NCBI GenBank assembly: GCA_013076295.1
Contig: RQOL01000482.1
Location: 62,001 to 126,000, forward strand
Length of the DNA: 64,000 nt
DNA from: Sanderia malayensis
Taxonomy: Eukaryota; Cnidaria; Scyphozoa; Semaeostomeae; Pelagiidae
Direction: 5' to 3'
The position numbers were made by a program, and so were the translations under genes. Within the stretch, counting starts at the first letter, position 1. Each line of letters begins with the position of its first letter. Positions 10,388 to 22,730 of the stretch are shown here, one piece after another. Below the pieces are notes generated by a model that saw only the letters and a list, made by a program, of their open reading frames with translations, did not search any database and had not been told where the DNA came from.

Positions 10388-10860
10388 TTTGTGACAGGAC
10401 AGATATCATTCTTAGATGTTCTTATTTTCAAAGTGGAAAATGAGATTGAAACTACGGTGTATAGGAAACCAACAGACAACAACATCTATCTTCACTGGAA
10501 CTCTTTTCAACCAGCAAATTGGAAACGTGGCACGGTACGAACGCTTCTTCTCTGAGCATATTCCATTTGTTCTACTGATGAAAACCTCCATAATGAGATT
10601 GCACGGCTGCTCGAGGCATTTACAATAGTCCATGGTTACCCCAACTGGGTGTTCCAACAAGTTGCTGATCACGTGAAATTAGAAAAAACACAGCTGAGGA
10701 TAGTCCAAGAGGAAAATGTCAAAGAATCTATGCTTGTTTTTCCCCATCAAGGTGAAAACGGTGATAAAATTCTCAGAAAGCTTACTAGAGCCAAATCATA
10801 AAACTAAAGTTGTTTACACTGCCATTAAAGATAAGACTCCTAATCAAAGAGACCTCGAGG
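10388..10860 (+). pseudogene. Penelope-like element: reverse transcriptase C-terminal part
   Basis: Plus-strand frames read ISFLDVLIFKVENEIET, VYRKPTDNNIYLHWNSFQP, then CSTDENLHNEIARLLEAF and GYPNWV, ending near KVVYTAIKDKTPN. This is the pattern of the end of Penelope-like reverse transcriptases (FLDV, YRKPT, the F-P-x-x-W-K segment). Several frame changes are present and the catalytic core upstream is missing. An intact element would reach its GIY-YIG endonuclease within about 25 residues. Here that domain appears at 14700-15008 in the same direction, so the two are likely one element split by a 3.8-kb insertion. Confidence 0.6.
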
Positions 10861-11082
10861 TGACTCGCCACAGATGGCTTTTATTTCACTGTATTATCCA
10901 GAAAATGAAGAAAGTAATATCAAATTAAAGTCAAACTTGCGAGCCTAAAAGTTTAGCTTGAGCAAAACTGAATACCCTGGATTTAATTTTCAGGATTGAA
11001 CGCAGCAAATTCAAAAAACATTTGTTTTGAGACCACTCAAGCAAACATTTTGACTTCCGTTTTCGATCTTGTTTCATCAAGG

Positions 11083-13841
11083 TTAAAAAACTTTCAGTTT
11101 CCAAAATAATGAAACTGCTCTGAAGAAAGATTTAATGTCCCTAAAAGACTTGGGTAGCGAGTTCCAGACTTTACCTCCATAGTACTTGAAAGTTTTTAGA
11201 TGGGATGTTCCATTGCCTCTTGTGGTGTACAGAGATCTGGTAGTAGAAGAACCAGTAAGATGGCCAAGATGGTCAGGGAAATGAGCGTGTCCTGAGAGAA
11301 AAACAATTTTACTCGTCTTAATATAGATAAACCATTGTGAACTTTCTTACAGATATCTTTCAGGTGCAGTTTATAGTTTAGATGCTCATCTAATGTGAAT
11401 CCTAAACATTTGTAGAAACTTGAATAATCAACCTTTGTACCTGCTAGATTTAAAGGAATATGATCATCGATGGGGACAGCCTGACTCTGCTTGCTGAACA
11501 GCATAATCTTTGTTTTTTGCGGATCTATCAGTATCAGTCGATTTTCTAATGCATAGTTGCTTATGTTGGTAAGATTTTTTTTAACATCAGAAGCTACAGA
11601 GCAGTGGGTGGCTCCATGAGAAATTGCCGCTGTATCATCTGCAAATAATACAACTTCAGAAGTGAGGGACTTGGCAAGTCATTGACGTATATTAGAAAAA
11701 GCAAAGGCCCTAGTATTGATCCTTGAGGCACGCCAGTGGAAATTATGGCCTCATTAGATAAAATGACATTAAAAGCAACCACTTGCTTTCTTTTTTCAAA
11801 ATACGATGAGAGCCACTGAAACATAAATTTGTTAGGACTGAGCATTTTAAGTTTTGATAACAATATGCGGTACAATAGTAAAGTGTTCCACTGTATCAAA
11901 TGCCTTGCGTAGGTCTAGAAATAAGGCACCAGTCAGTTTATTTTCATCCATATCCTTATAAATTGTGTCGATCATATGTACACTTAGTGAGCAAAAGTAT
12001 TGCACAACCGGATGAAAAATGGCGTCTAGAAGTGGCTCAAGGCCTGAGCAAGAAAATTTACATAGCAATATAAATATACCAAACGGGCTTCAATAGCGAA
12101 TTTCTTTAGGAGAAATATACACAAAATTTCATAAATTTTCAAATGAAAACATAATTTAAACTATATCATATTGCTTTACAATAATATTAAAAGAAAACTG
12201 CGAAGAGGTCCTATGAAAATTTTTGACCAAAGTTTATCGAAGTGGAGTAATTAAAACGCCAATAATTATAATTTCTTTCACTCAAAGCCACGCAAATTCT
12301 CTCTCATTTAAAAGACAATGTTTTAAAATTTTGAAAAGTATAAAAAATTTTCATCTAATTGTCTTGACCTTTTAGAATTCAAGGTTTAGGTCTTTGCTTA
12401 CCACTTGGGAAGCACATGTGTTGTTTTTCAAATTTCAGAGCCGGTTTTCAAAAATAAAATTTTTCTCTCACTTCAGAAAGTATTAAGCCCGTAAAAATTA
12501 CATCAAATTATAGTATTTGAAACAAATTATAGGAATATCCATGTCAGATTTTTCGTTATGGCGCTTAACCTTCTTTTTTTACTCTGGAAAAAAATTACGG
12601 AAAAATAGATTTTGTCAAATCGAATTCCTAACCGTGAATTGTAAAAGGTCAAGACAGTTACCTGAATAATTCTTATATTTTTGAAAGTTTCAAAACATTC
12701 TCTATTAAATGAGAGAGAATTTGCGTGGCTTTGAGTGAAAGAAATTATAATTATTGGCGTTTTAATTACTCCACTTCGATAAACTTTGGTCAAAAATTTT
12801 CATGGGACCTCTTCGCAGTTTTCTTTTAATATTATTGTAAAACAATATGATATAGTTTAAATTATATTTTCATTTGAAAATTTATGAAATTTGGAGTATA
12901 TTTCTCCTAACGAAATTTGCTATTTAAACCCGTTTGGTATATTTATATTGTCATGTAAATTTTCTTGCTCAGGCCTTGGGCCACTTCTAGACGCCATTTT
13001 TCATCAGGTTGTGCAATACTTTTGCTCACTAAGTGTATAAGGGCTGTCAGAGTCGAGTGATTTTTTCTGAAACCAGATTCCAGAACATGAAGTGAGTTCT
13101 CTTTTGTCAAGAATGAATATATATGGTCAAAGGCAATCCTTTCTATGACGTTACTCAAACAGTTAAGGACGGAGATTTGTCTATAGTTGTCAACATTTTC
13201 AATGTCCCCAGATTTAAAAAGGGGAACAACCTTTGCATTTTTCCAAGCAGAGGGGAAAGCGCCAGATTCGAAGGAGCGGTTTATAAGCGAGCCAAGAGTA
13301 CAGACAAATCTATCAGATTTACTTAGTATTTTCACAAAGTTCATAGAGATATCATCCAGGCCAGTACCCTTTACATTCCTTAATTTCATAATCACATTAA
13401 TGACGATGTTGGGGGGTAACAGTAGGAAGAGTAAGACTTTCGTGAGTTAACTTAGCAGAGGAAGCGGGTTCCGGAGTTGGCATGTCCTTGGTAAGTTTGC
13501 TGGCCACCGTGCTAAAAAATTCATTGAAGCAGTTGGCTATGTCAAGGAAGGCCCATTGGCCCAGGGTTTAATTCGACATCTCCAGATAGTAGAAGAAGCA
13601 ATGTTAACAGAAGATCTTTGTTTGGTTTTGAGCTATGCTGAAATTTCCTGCCTTGTTTACGCTCTTCCTTACTCATAAGTTTTTTTTCCCACTTTCTGGG
13701 TGATATTTTCCTTTCCAGTTTGCAGTTGCTATAGTTTGCATATAGGCTAACATAGGTCATGCAGGGTGTCAGAAAAAACTTCAAAAAAAAAACAGAATGA
13801 TTAAAAGTGATCAATTTAATTTCATCATTAAAAGCATTCAA
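11083..13841 (-). pseudogene. APE-type LINE (CR1/Jockey-like) with 2A peptide, endonuclease deleted
   Basis: The reading starts with a 99-aa frame (13542-13841) ending in a leucine run and GDVELNPGP (13557-13580), a canonical 2A ribosome-skipping motif. It then passes directly to the segment before the reverse transcriptase (IANCFNEFFSTVASKL). The APE endonuclease is therefore missing, apparently by deletion at about 13545. RT blocks follow: GTGLDDISMNF, GFRKNHSTLTAL, GALFLDLRKAFDTVEH, GVPQGSILGPLLF and LFADDTAAI, then the LINE C-terminus (KYYGGKVWNSLPKS). Frame changes lie near 11890, 11665 and 11200. A foldback element interrupts it at 11981-13035. The 3' end is near 10990-11083. Confidence 0.85.
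11981..13035. mobile_element. TA-flanked foldback element inside the LINE
   Basis: Inverted arms of about 410 bp (11981-12392 and 12625-13035) surround a unique centre of about 230 bp. Both ends start CACTTAGTGAGCAAAAG and are flanked by TA (11979-11980 and 13036-13037), as in Tc1/mariner-type insertions. Removing it and one TA restores the LINE frame exactly (TLTALI followed by HMIDTI). There is no transposase. A divergent single end of the same family lies at 52152-52255. Confidence 0.85.
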
Positions 13842-13859
13842 TAAAATTTACTTGATGTA

Positions 13860-14699
13860 AGTTTCAACTGTGTGCAATGACTCCACTTGCAGATTTGCTT
13901 TTGTTTCCGTTTGAATGGATTTTGTTTCTTCAATTGTGTGAATTTATTTCTCAAAATGTATATGCTCAATTATGTGTCAATTTATGTCTTCCAAGATATA
14001 CTGAATTGTTTCCCAAGGTATTTTCAATAGTATGTCAGTTTATTTCTCAAGATTCTCACAAGATTAATATATTTATGATTTTATCTCAGCAGAGTTTTGC
14101 ACGCTGGCAAGTATTTACAACACAGTGTGCTCAATTTCAAGATAGCTTCCTACTTATTCTCAATTGCGTGTTACTTTGTTTTTCAACTCAATTTAACTTC
14201 AATCAACTTCAATTCAATCTGTCCAGTTAGTCTGTAACTGGATATGCAAAAAATAGATGGGCCTTTAGAGTAGGCCTATTATCTATATTAACTAATAAAA
14301 TTTAAAATGAAAACAGCAAAAAAGTCGGTTTTAAAATAAAATAACAAAATAATCAACAAAATTGAAGTCATAAAATAGGAACAGATATCGTTCCAAATAA
14401 GAATACAGCTGGAAAACTTTTATCTTTTCACCTGATGCTTCCAACTAGTGAAAAATGCTCAGTGTGTGAATCGTGCATGCTTGGGGTCTCGCCCTTCCCC
14501 ATGAGAAATTTGCAAAATGATATCATACCTGGTAGCCTCATTCCAAATCAAAAGTGAACATTTGAATCTGAGACACATACCTTATATGGGCAAGTAAAAG
14601 TCTACACAGACACTGACACAGACACAGAACACAACATTTTTCCCCACTCACCAACATCTACTCGCTTGCGCATGCGCGTCGCGAGTCAAAAATCATGAA
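13860..14699. other. No gene seen; degenerate AT-rich repeat
   Basis: From 13877 to about 14225 a loose unit of about 35 bp (CAATTGTGTGAATTTATTTCTC and variants) recurs several times. The rest is AT-rich and has no recognisable coding frame. Confidence 0.5.
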
Positions 14700-15008
14700 A
14701 ATAACATCGTTTATATAGTTGTGTGTCCACAGGAGGGTTGCCAAGCTACATACACTGGTGAGATGGCGCACCGGTTGCAAGAGAGAATAAAAGATCATAG
14801 TGGGAGAGACGCAAAGTCTCACATTTTCAGTCACACTGTTGAATCTTATCACCCTCCTGTCGCAGTAGAAGATTTTGAGATCTTCGTTAAAAGCAAAGGA
14901 ATGAGCAATTGCCTCACGAGGAAAACAATGGACGTCGTATACATAAAGAACTGGAGACTAACACTCAATGCCCAGGAGAAGTCCGTTCCTCTAAAACTGT
15001 TTAACTGA
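14700..15008 (+). pseudogene. Penelope-like GIY-YIG endonuclease domain
   Basis: The frame VYIVVCPQEGCQATYTGEM, then RLQERIKDHSGRDAKSHIFSH, and finally VVYIKNWRLTLNAQEKSVPLKLFN matches the C-terminal GIY-YIG endonuclease of Penelope-like elements: paired cysteines, Y-x-G-E, R-x-x-H, and the LN-x-Q end. It stops at 15008. The following 180 bp contains a GAAAGTGAAGGTCGAAATATTG-type sequence (15165-15181), which resembles the 3' ends of such elements. It is probably the missing end of the fragment at 10388-10860. Confidence 0.65.
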
Positions 15009-15415
15009 ATTTTCTTTGCACTATTATGTCATATTTTTTCACTTTTAACATGCAAACTTTTTAATTGTACTCTCGGTTTCTATAGTTACAGTTTGTTTAC
15101 CTTTTTACAATTTAACCTGTGAATAAGTTTTTTAGCTTTTACTTGATAATGACCTCTGGAAAGTGAAGGTCGAAATATTGTTACATGATTATACGATCAA
15201 CATGAAGCTTCTGGTGACTTTCTTTGTCCTAAAACTACTCACCCGAACTAATATTTTCACTCAGTTATGATTGGCTAAAACTTTACTTCACAATCGCACC
15301 CAGTGACAATTGGCTGAATGTTTACTTCCTTTAAACCATAAAAATGTTCATGTAAAGCATCCAAATTTCTATCAAATCTCGATAAATGTCAAGAATATAA
15401 CTCAAAAAATTATTG

Positions 15416-15860
15416 TCACAAAAGAGGTGGTTTTAAATTAGTAAATGCTGCAAAAAATGTAATTACTCTGTTACCTATTGTCAACAGAGCAATCTGTAAA
15501 TCACTTTTTAAAATGCGATATTCCTTTATGCGTTCAACAAAAATTGTTACATTTGCAATTTGTGAAGTTATAGCAACACCTGACTTTAACATCGGCATCA
15601 TACCATGCGTGGATGGTGGGAGTGCAAGACTGCATTGATAGTAGGCAAGAAGATCTTTGATTTTAAAACCACGATCTGCCATAACTTGGTCTCCAAGTAG
15701 TAGCAGCTTGACTAAACCACAATCAGTTGTTATGAAAATGTCATCTGCCCTCCCTCCTTAGCAAGGAAACCCCAAATGTGTCCCCCGTTTGGGGTAATAC
15801 CAGCGCAAGACTTGACAGTATAATGATACTTATAGTTACTCCGGCACATAGCTGACATTT
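15416..15860 (-). pseudogene. DDE_Tnp_4-type transposase fragment
   Basis: The frames read YTVKSCAGITPNGGHIWG, then LLLLGDQVMADRGFKIKDLL and VAITSQIANVTIFVERI near the end. GD-x-VMADRGF and the A-x-x-R/T-x-x-VER block are hallmarks of the DDE_Tnp_4 (Harbinger-related) domain. Only the middle and late part remains, with one frame change near 15720. No terminal repeats were found, so it is a relic. Confidence 0.6.
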
Positions 15861-15889
15861 CTAAGCTTGAAGGAGTTTTGATAAAGATT

Positions 15890-16310
15890 TTAGTACAGTG
15901 AAATATGTATATTCTGTTGAGTCATGTGACTGCCCTCAGAAATTGCCAAAAACAATAGATTCAAACCAAAACAATAGGTCAAACGCCCCTAAACAATGGA
16001 CGCAAACGGCGAGCAAGGTATCCATAAAGGCTTTTTTGAGGACCTTAATGGGCCCTATTTTAAGTGAGTTGTTCCTTAACGACTGACCCAAAAAGTTATC
16101 TATATGACAGCTTACAGTTTGGACTAAAAGGTTACGAAATTCTGTGTTTAAGTTTGCTTAATTGACAATCATGAAAACATCACTGTTTACGCTGTTAAAA
16201 CATCCAAATTTGTGTCACAAACTCCATTTGTGAACAAAGTATTCGCTGTTCATATGACCTATTTCACCTTTTGCTGCAGCAGACGAAGTGTGCCCCATCA
16301 GTCAATGTTT
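15890..16310 (-). repeat. Diverged copy of the 0.6-kb repeat
   Basis: AACAATAGATTCAAACC, AACAATAGGTCAAACGC and the TTTACGCTG to TATTCGCTGTTCATATGACC stretch match the repeat at 59522-60160 in the same orientation, with clear divergence. It carries no coding signal of its own. Confidence 0.7.
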
Positions 16311-16430
16311 CTTGGTAATAGATTGACAGGCGAGCGCAGGGAGCTAACCCATTGTATGTGGGGTCTGAAGGGGCATGAGTGCAGCAAATGCTGCGTGCAA
16401 AGTGCGCCAGCAAGATTAAGTTATTTTACT
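16290..16430 (-). repeat. Hairpin-type interspersed repeat
   Basis: It contains the ATCAGTCAATGTTTCTTG, GACAGGCGAGCGCAG and ACCCATTGTATGTGGGG blocks, followed by a complement of the GCATTCGC/GCTCATGCCCC hairpin unit. The same series recurs at 22730-22995, 53786-53850 and 57937-58000. Confidence 0.65.
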
Positions 16431-16940
16431 TGATGGGCTGTTCCTGTTATAATCATGTCTGGTGCTGGAGCCATTGGTAGTTGGCCCTTTGCAAATGTAA
16501 GTCCAGGCAGTCTTGGTTCGGAGGAAGAAATTCCTCGGCAAATTCACTACCTTTGAAGATCTGTTAGCGAGCCAGATTGACATCATTTATGTCTTCTTGA
16601 CCATATAGACTACACACAAACCTGTGTGAGCCCGGTTTCATCTCTTCTTGCAGATGAAAATCAGTGCCAAATGCTCCAAGAATATGCATTACGTCGTCAT
16701 TTTTTTTGCCACCTTCAAAGCATTCACTTTACCTTAGCCGTAAAATTAACTTGTCGCGCCGCAACCTGAAAGAAAGAAAACATTAATTGTCATGAATAGA
16801 GCAATGAACATACAGTAACAATGAATTACCGGTATCGTGAAACTACTACATTTTTCTTTGAAATAAATCATTAGCTAACCCGTGGCTTTGAGTTTTGGAA
16901 CTGTTTCCACATTAAGAATTATATTAATTAATCTAAAAAT
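16431..16940. other. No gene seen
   Basis: About 500 bp of unremarkable AT-rich sequence between the repeat and the nuclease pseudogene. It may include decayed 3' sequence of that gene, but no frame is convincing. Confidence 0.4.
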
Positions 16941-16946
16941 ATTGGA

Positions 16947-19600
16947 TTATAATTTGTGTGCTGTGGCCTTCAAAGAAAAATGTGATAACTTCACAAAGCT
17001 GAAAAAAGAGCTACCTGTAACAGCGTCCAAGCTAAGCAAACCTGCACAGAAAGTTGAGCCAATTTCATACTTCAATCTGCCCAAGGAAATGATCCTCGTT
17101 TTATTTTGTGTGCCAGTCTGGAAAAAGATTTCACAATTAATCACTAAACTTCCATTTAATGGGACAAGGCAATCATCCGTGTCAGGACTTCTAATTATCA
17201 CATTACTGTGTTTTTGTACTGCACGTTTGTGTTTGTAGATTGGATGCATGCAAAATTAGCCTTGTCTCGGCCTCTTCATGGTCACACATCAAATACTCTA
17301 CTTCGGTGCAAACAATCTTTTCTTCTGATGCTGAAAGTTTATGACATTTGTTCTGGTGAGTTACAAACACCTTAATGCATCTTAAAATATACGGTGACCT
17401 ATCTTTCCAGGTGTTAAACAAATACTTTTGAATCTCTTCTTTGTTTTCTCCAGCTGACAAAAACTTCTTCCATTGTTTTGGTACTTTCTACTGGTCGTTG
17501 TATATCTTGACTACCTGTGCTCTGTCTGCTGCTCTTTTCACTCTTTCCAAATTTTTAATGCTCGTGTCTAGGTAACGGTCGCAAACAAAGTCTACTCGTG
17601 ATCAACGTAGTGAAACTGCGATTTTAATGATCTGAGTTAAAATCAATTTGGACAGTTCCCCAAATGTTAATGGAATTGAGCAGATGGTTTGCAGAAGGGC
17701 CATGCCATCAATCAATAGCGCACTGTTACCTTCACAGTGATATTCTTCTACGGCGTGCATTAATTTTGCTTTCACCGTCTTCATAAGACCACTATCGAAA
17801 CTTGTGATGAAAAAAGGTATTGGGCGAAGCGAATACTGCCTTCAGGTCCAGATCACGGCTTTTAGCTATCATAATCATTTTTGCAAATAAATTTTTCGAA
17901 TTATTTAATTCAGTGTCCTTTGCTATATTTTGCTTTTATACGTGAGTTTTCTTTTAATGCTTTCTTGCTCATAGACGAAAATGTTTTCGGATTGGTCCTC
18001 TTTATTTTCGAATGAATATCTGGCTTTTCGACTACGATCCATTCCTTGATGAAACTGAGGGCTGCATCTTCCCTTTAACATGCATTTGCTTCATGTCATG
18101 AGCGACAACATCTGATGAAACTACACCAAGACATTTACCAAGCTATCAACATCGTAATCAAACGGATTGATCATGTTCTGCATGGTTTCAATTACGCTCT
18201 GCACAGCCTTTTTGTTGTTAATGGTGTGTGTTTCATCCAAATCTTTTCTTTTTCTACAATTGCAAAAGCAGAAAACTCCTTCAGCACTAAAAATTAATTG
18301 CTATGTATCTATTGGTATGAAAATAAGCATTTATTTGATTACGTTAATGCTCACCTGGGAATTTCAGCAATGTTGGCCATTTCCCTGACACTGACGCACA
18401 ATTGACCCTCGTTCAGCCTGCCCGACAATCCAGCGATAAAGTGCTGTCTGATTTAGCGTAAAACCAAGCACTCCGCCTTTCAGTTTCCAATCTCTGTTTA
18501 GCATTTGCTCAATAGCTTGATCGCATGCTGTAGCTGAGAATCCATAATTCTGCTGTCTTTGCACAGTCCAGTTGTCATGAATATTTGAGGAAACATCTGT
18601 GGAAGTAATTCAGAATAAATTATTTGCCTGAAGATAACGAGTTAACGCACACGCTTAATTAGCGCCTGGCGCACCATTAATTTATGAGACCATTAAATAT
18701 CCACCAGTTGGCAGTTTCAGAGAATTAATGGACATGGGGTTTGAGGGAACGCAAGGAAAAATAAGGCACGCTGTTGTGTTGGCTTATTAAAAATCACATT
18801 TGGGAAAAAGTAAACATTAGATATATCAAAAACAGGGACAGGGACAGGAACAACCACAGTGAATAATTAGCATGCAGACGCCTTTCTATCTGGAGTCTGA
18901 CAGCCTGAATGCCTCCCATATTTGAATCAATCAAATACATATAAAGCATATAAAAATGAGGTTTTGGTATGTTAAATATTATTCAATCTGCTGCTCATTA
19001 GTCGATGTTGGGCTATAAATAGCCCTGAAAAGCAAAGCTTAACAAAAAAACGAGTACATCATACACATTGGCTTCTTGATGGTACATTTTTCGATATAAA
19101 GTCAAATTGTGAAGATGACCTGATAGAAAGGCATTACTATGATAAATATTGTACTAGGTGTACAATAAAATGGAAAAAATATACATACATGGATGACAAG
19201 GCAACACATTTCTAGCCAATAGCAAGTGGCGAATCTGATGTAATTTTCTCTATCTGTTGCAAAGAACCACGGAACCATGGACTGAAGAGCTGACAGATGT
19301 AATGACCAATCTGGTTCCCTTGTGGCACTTATGAATAGCAGCAGTATTTCAACCATCTCTATGCAAGTTGACCAGAAGGCAAAAAACTGGTTCCATTCGC
19401 ATTTCTTCTCAATAAACTCACAATACAATCTAAATCCAACATCAACTGAAGCATCTGCAGAATTTATCTTAGGATTAAATTCATAGTTTGCTATGTTTTC
19501 CAAAGCAACACATTTAACCCTTGGAAACTTTTCTATTGATGTCATAAATGCATCCAATTGCAAGCATTGAAGGGTTTCGTACATGGCTTTGTGAGAACAA
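16947..19600 (-). pseudogene. FEN/XPG-like nuclease family gene, copy 2 (broken)
   Basis: Minus-strand pieces in order: FWSTCIEMVEILLLFISATREPDWSLHLSAL with PWFFATDRENY (about 19190-19580), ACDQAIEQMLNRDWKLKGGVLGFTLNQTALYRWIVG (18364-18564), ALLIDGMALLQTICSIPLTFGEL (17602-17784), a KNLERVKRAADRAQ stretch, DHEEAETRLILHA (17203-17300) and VIIRSPDTDDCLVPL with FFQTGTQNKTR (16947-17249). The same order occurs in the gene at 25687-30446. The HEEAETR and SPDTD blocks resemble the acidic core of the XPG-I/FEN fold. The GCD block that should follow is mutated (VTGSSFF). Stops and frame changes are many, and the C-terminal Cys-rich domain is absent. Confidence 0.6.
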
Positions 19601-19639
19601 ATGCATAGATTTTTTTTTATTTTCATTATCAAACAAATA

Positions 19640-20714
19640 TTTACAATTAAGTCAAAATTTGAATCAAAACAAACTAAAATACAGTCCTTGAGCCTCTTAA
19701 ACATAAAACCATAGATTTAATTAAACTAAAAGAAATTTGAGTCCTTATATCATTCATAATATCCGAGTATTTTCTATTTGAATTTACTGATAATTTTGAG
19801 GCCAGTTTTTTGTGGAACGTCTGGCATCCCTTAGTCATAGATCCATTCATTCCAAAAACAAGGGGCGTGAATGTCCCGTGCTCGATTTCGATAACCCGCT
19901 CATTTTAAGCTCTTTTTTCTCTCATAGAATGCATACATTGTATTGCTTACCAGTTAAAACTCTATTCATTGATCAAATCGCCACAAGTTCAGATTCTATC
20001 ATTATAAACTGACAAAATTAAACACGGGGATCATTATGAATTTTAGCAGGTGACTAGACTGAGTTTACTGATACCCTTCTTTGGTTAATTTGGTGTCATA
20101 AACTAACCTAGGGAAACATCACAGTAAGTTTACTACACAACCCAACCACTTCTTGTTAAATAAAATTCGCTTGGAATTTGATAAAGTGCTTTACTGAGAT
20201 ATATATTGGAAAAAGTTCTATATTGGTAAGTAAGTTCGAAATAAAACTGTGAAAACAATTTGGATTGGAATGATATGATGGTGCCACATGTAATGACAAC
20301 AGAGCTAGTTCAGCTAATTATAGTGAAATGAAAGAAACTTCATTAAAGTATATGATTATTACTGAACCATATTGCTTTATTGCAATCCAGAGGCAAATTT
20401 TAAGAGTTAAAGCCCATGTTTTCCTTAATGACATTGCATGCCAAAAGTTTTTTATAGTTGCATGGAGCACATAGTTAAAGCTATCTGAATGATACCTACT
20501 TTACTACAGTTTATGTACTAATATACTACATACAATAACCATGTAGAATTAATCTACTCGCTGTTCAAATTTACTGAGCTTCATCAATGTCCGCTCTTAA
20601 TGAGATGCATTTCTGCTGTTCTTCTTTGCCAATAATAGCCCTTTATCTGCCGTTGAAACGAGGTTGTTATGTTGCATTGAAAAAACTCTGGCCCCTTTTC
20701 AATCAGTGGCCACT
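19640..20714. other. No gene seen
   Basis: AT-rich sequence between the nuclease relic and the 1.6-kb repeat. Short frames occur on both strands, but none shows a domain or splice context that I recognise. Confidence 0.45.
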
Positions 20715-22730
20715 GCTAACACTGCTAACTTTTGAAATAACGATTGGAAACAGCTTGGCTTGGCATCACAAAAAGATCATTAAAGAGGACAACATATACT
20801 TCTGACACTATTTCCAAATTTACAGAGGACATTTTCAATGTATCTTACAGGTAATACACTTATATCTTATGTTTAACTTATTCTGAATTCAATTTCATGA
20901 AGTTTTTAATCCAGCTTAATTTTGGTTAGGCCATGAAAACTTTATAGATTTGCAACGAAATTGCGAATTCTGATCAGTTGTTTTAAACCTTTATAGCTTA
21001 CCTGCTTTCAAAATAAATGTTTATGCCTTGACTACATCTACCTGCGAGTGTTAGCCTGGATTTAAAATAATTCTTGAAGTATTTACCAGTTTATGGATTC
21101 CTTATTTTTCATTGCCTCTATCTATGTGTCACAATCAAATTGCACTATTGTTATTTTCAGTATTGATGATGGATGAAATATTCATAGATCAGTGGAAAGA
21201 CAATTTTCACATAATCCACCAAGGCTATCAATGAATGTGGCTGCACAGTTATCATGTTTTCCTGTTATGCTCTGATGTTTTACACCTCCACACCGTCATT
21301 TTATTGAATATTAATTCCTTCTTTTTTGCTTTATGATTCTTAGTGAAATGAATAAAGGCGGATTTACACGGTACAAGTTGGCTACAAGTTTTTTCGATAT
21401 TGGACCGCAAACTTGAACTTGTATCGTGTAAATGCCCTAAAATTCTGTTCACGCCTGCTGTTTTGATTGACGTTAATCCTCCATCACAGTCGAAAAATTT
21501 CTGACTCGATGTCAAAAAGTTTTCAGTTCACACCATTTTTTCAAAGACGCCGCAAATCGCTACTTCACGTAAGGTTTGTTTTGATTCGCGAATTGCAGAT
21601 TTTGGGAAGGAAAACTCGATTTTCGCAGCAAAATGGTTCTGATAACGGATAAAAGTTTATCTCGTGTGCGTCAACTTAAATTATCAGATTTATGAAGAAA
21701 TATATGACAAAATTTCAGCATCATAATTAATTAAATACTCAAAACAAGCAACAACATTGCCCCATGCCATGAAGCGCGTTCTGGGCCATAAAGATGGTTT
21801 GCAAACGTCTCTCAAACTGTTTCTACAGTCACATGCCTCCTATTGTCCTTCATATTTCAGATGACCATGCCAAAAACATGTTAGAAATGGATATATACAA
21901 CGCTAATTTGTCCAAAAGCATATTAGGGCCACCGCAACACAAGCAGCACCATAATCAGCAATGAAAATGCAAATAATATTGTAATAAACTTTTTGATGGA
22001 TAATGATTATTATTATTATTTTATTATACCATAATTAATAATGGCTTGTTTTGAATATTTAATTAACTACTGGTGCTAAATCTGATAATTTAAGTTGACG
22101 CATGTGAGATAAACTTTTATCCGTTATCAGAACCATTTTGCTGCGAAAATTGAGTTTTCCTTCCCAAAATCTGCGATTCGCGAATCAAAACAAACCTTAC
22201 GTGAAGTAGCGATTTGCGGCGTCGTTGAAAAAATGGTGTGAACTGAAAAACTTTTTGACATCGAGTCAGAAGTTTTTCGACTGTGATGGAGGATTAACGT
22301 CAATCAAAACAGCAGGCGTGAACAGAATTTTAGGGCATTTACACGATACAAGTTCAAGTTTGCAGTCCAATATCGAAAAAACTTGTAGCCAACTTGTACC
22401 GTGTAAATCCGCCTTAAGAAGTGCTTAACCAAAGCTGTCAATGTCACTAATACTTATTTCCACCATGGAAATGTCAAGCGACTGAAACAAACACTACCAT
22501 AAATGGAATAAATGAAAAGTCAATGGAATCCTTAAAAAACTCAGGGAAGGAGAATTTAGGCCATATTCATATTAGCAAATTTTAAGTTCATTGTTCTCCT
22601 AACCCACCCACGGTTATAATTTTCATTCATTCACATTTTTGCTCACCCTTCACCAAACGTTTTGTGCTTTTCAAAGGTCAATTTACATCTCATGAACCAC
22701 CAATGCCAGGTTCCTTTTGTCAGTGCTTCT
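20715..22730 (-). repeat. 1.6-kb dispersed repeat, copy 3 (reverse), split by a MITE
   Basis: In reverse orientation this matches 53786-55384 and 57937-59521, for example in the GAAACAGCTTGGCTTGGCATCAC, GTATTCATAGACCAGTGGAAAG and GCTGTCAATGTCACTAATACTT-like blocks. The MITE at 21356-22414 sits inside it; removing the MITE and one TAA restores collinearity. The repeat may hold old exons (a KQLGLASQKAH frame ending in a GTAAT donor), but no family is recognised. Confidence 0.65.
21356..22414. mobile_element. Harbinger-type foldback MITE, copy 2
   Basis: The ends read AGGCGGATTTACACGGTACA on both sides (complemented on the right), flanked by TAA at 21353-21355 and 22415-22417. Arms and centre match the copy at 223-1303, with the centre in opposite orientation. 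The arms are highly similar, so both copies look fairly young. Confidence 0.85.

Noticed and set aside
13877..14230. 117-aa plus-strand frame as a secreted or membrane protein.
   Set aside because: It overlaps a degenerate AT-rich tandem repeat, which accounts for its hydrophobic, Cys-containing composition.
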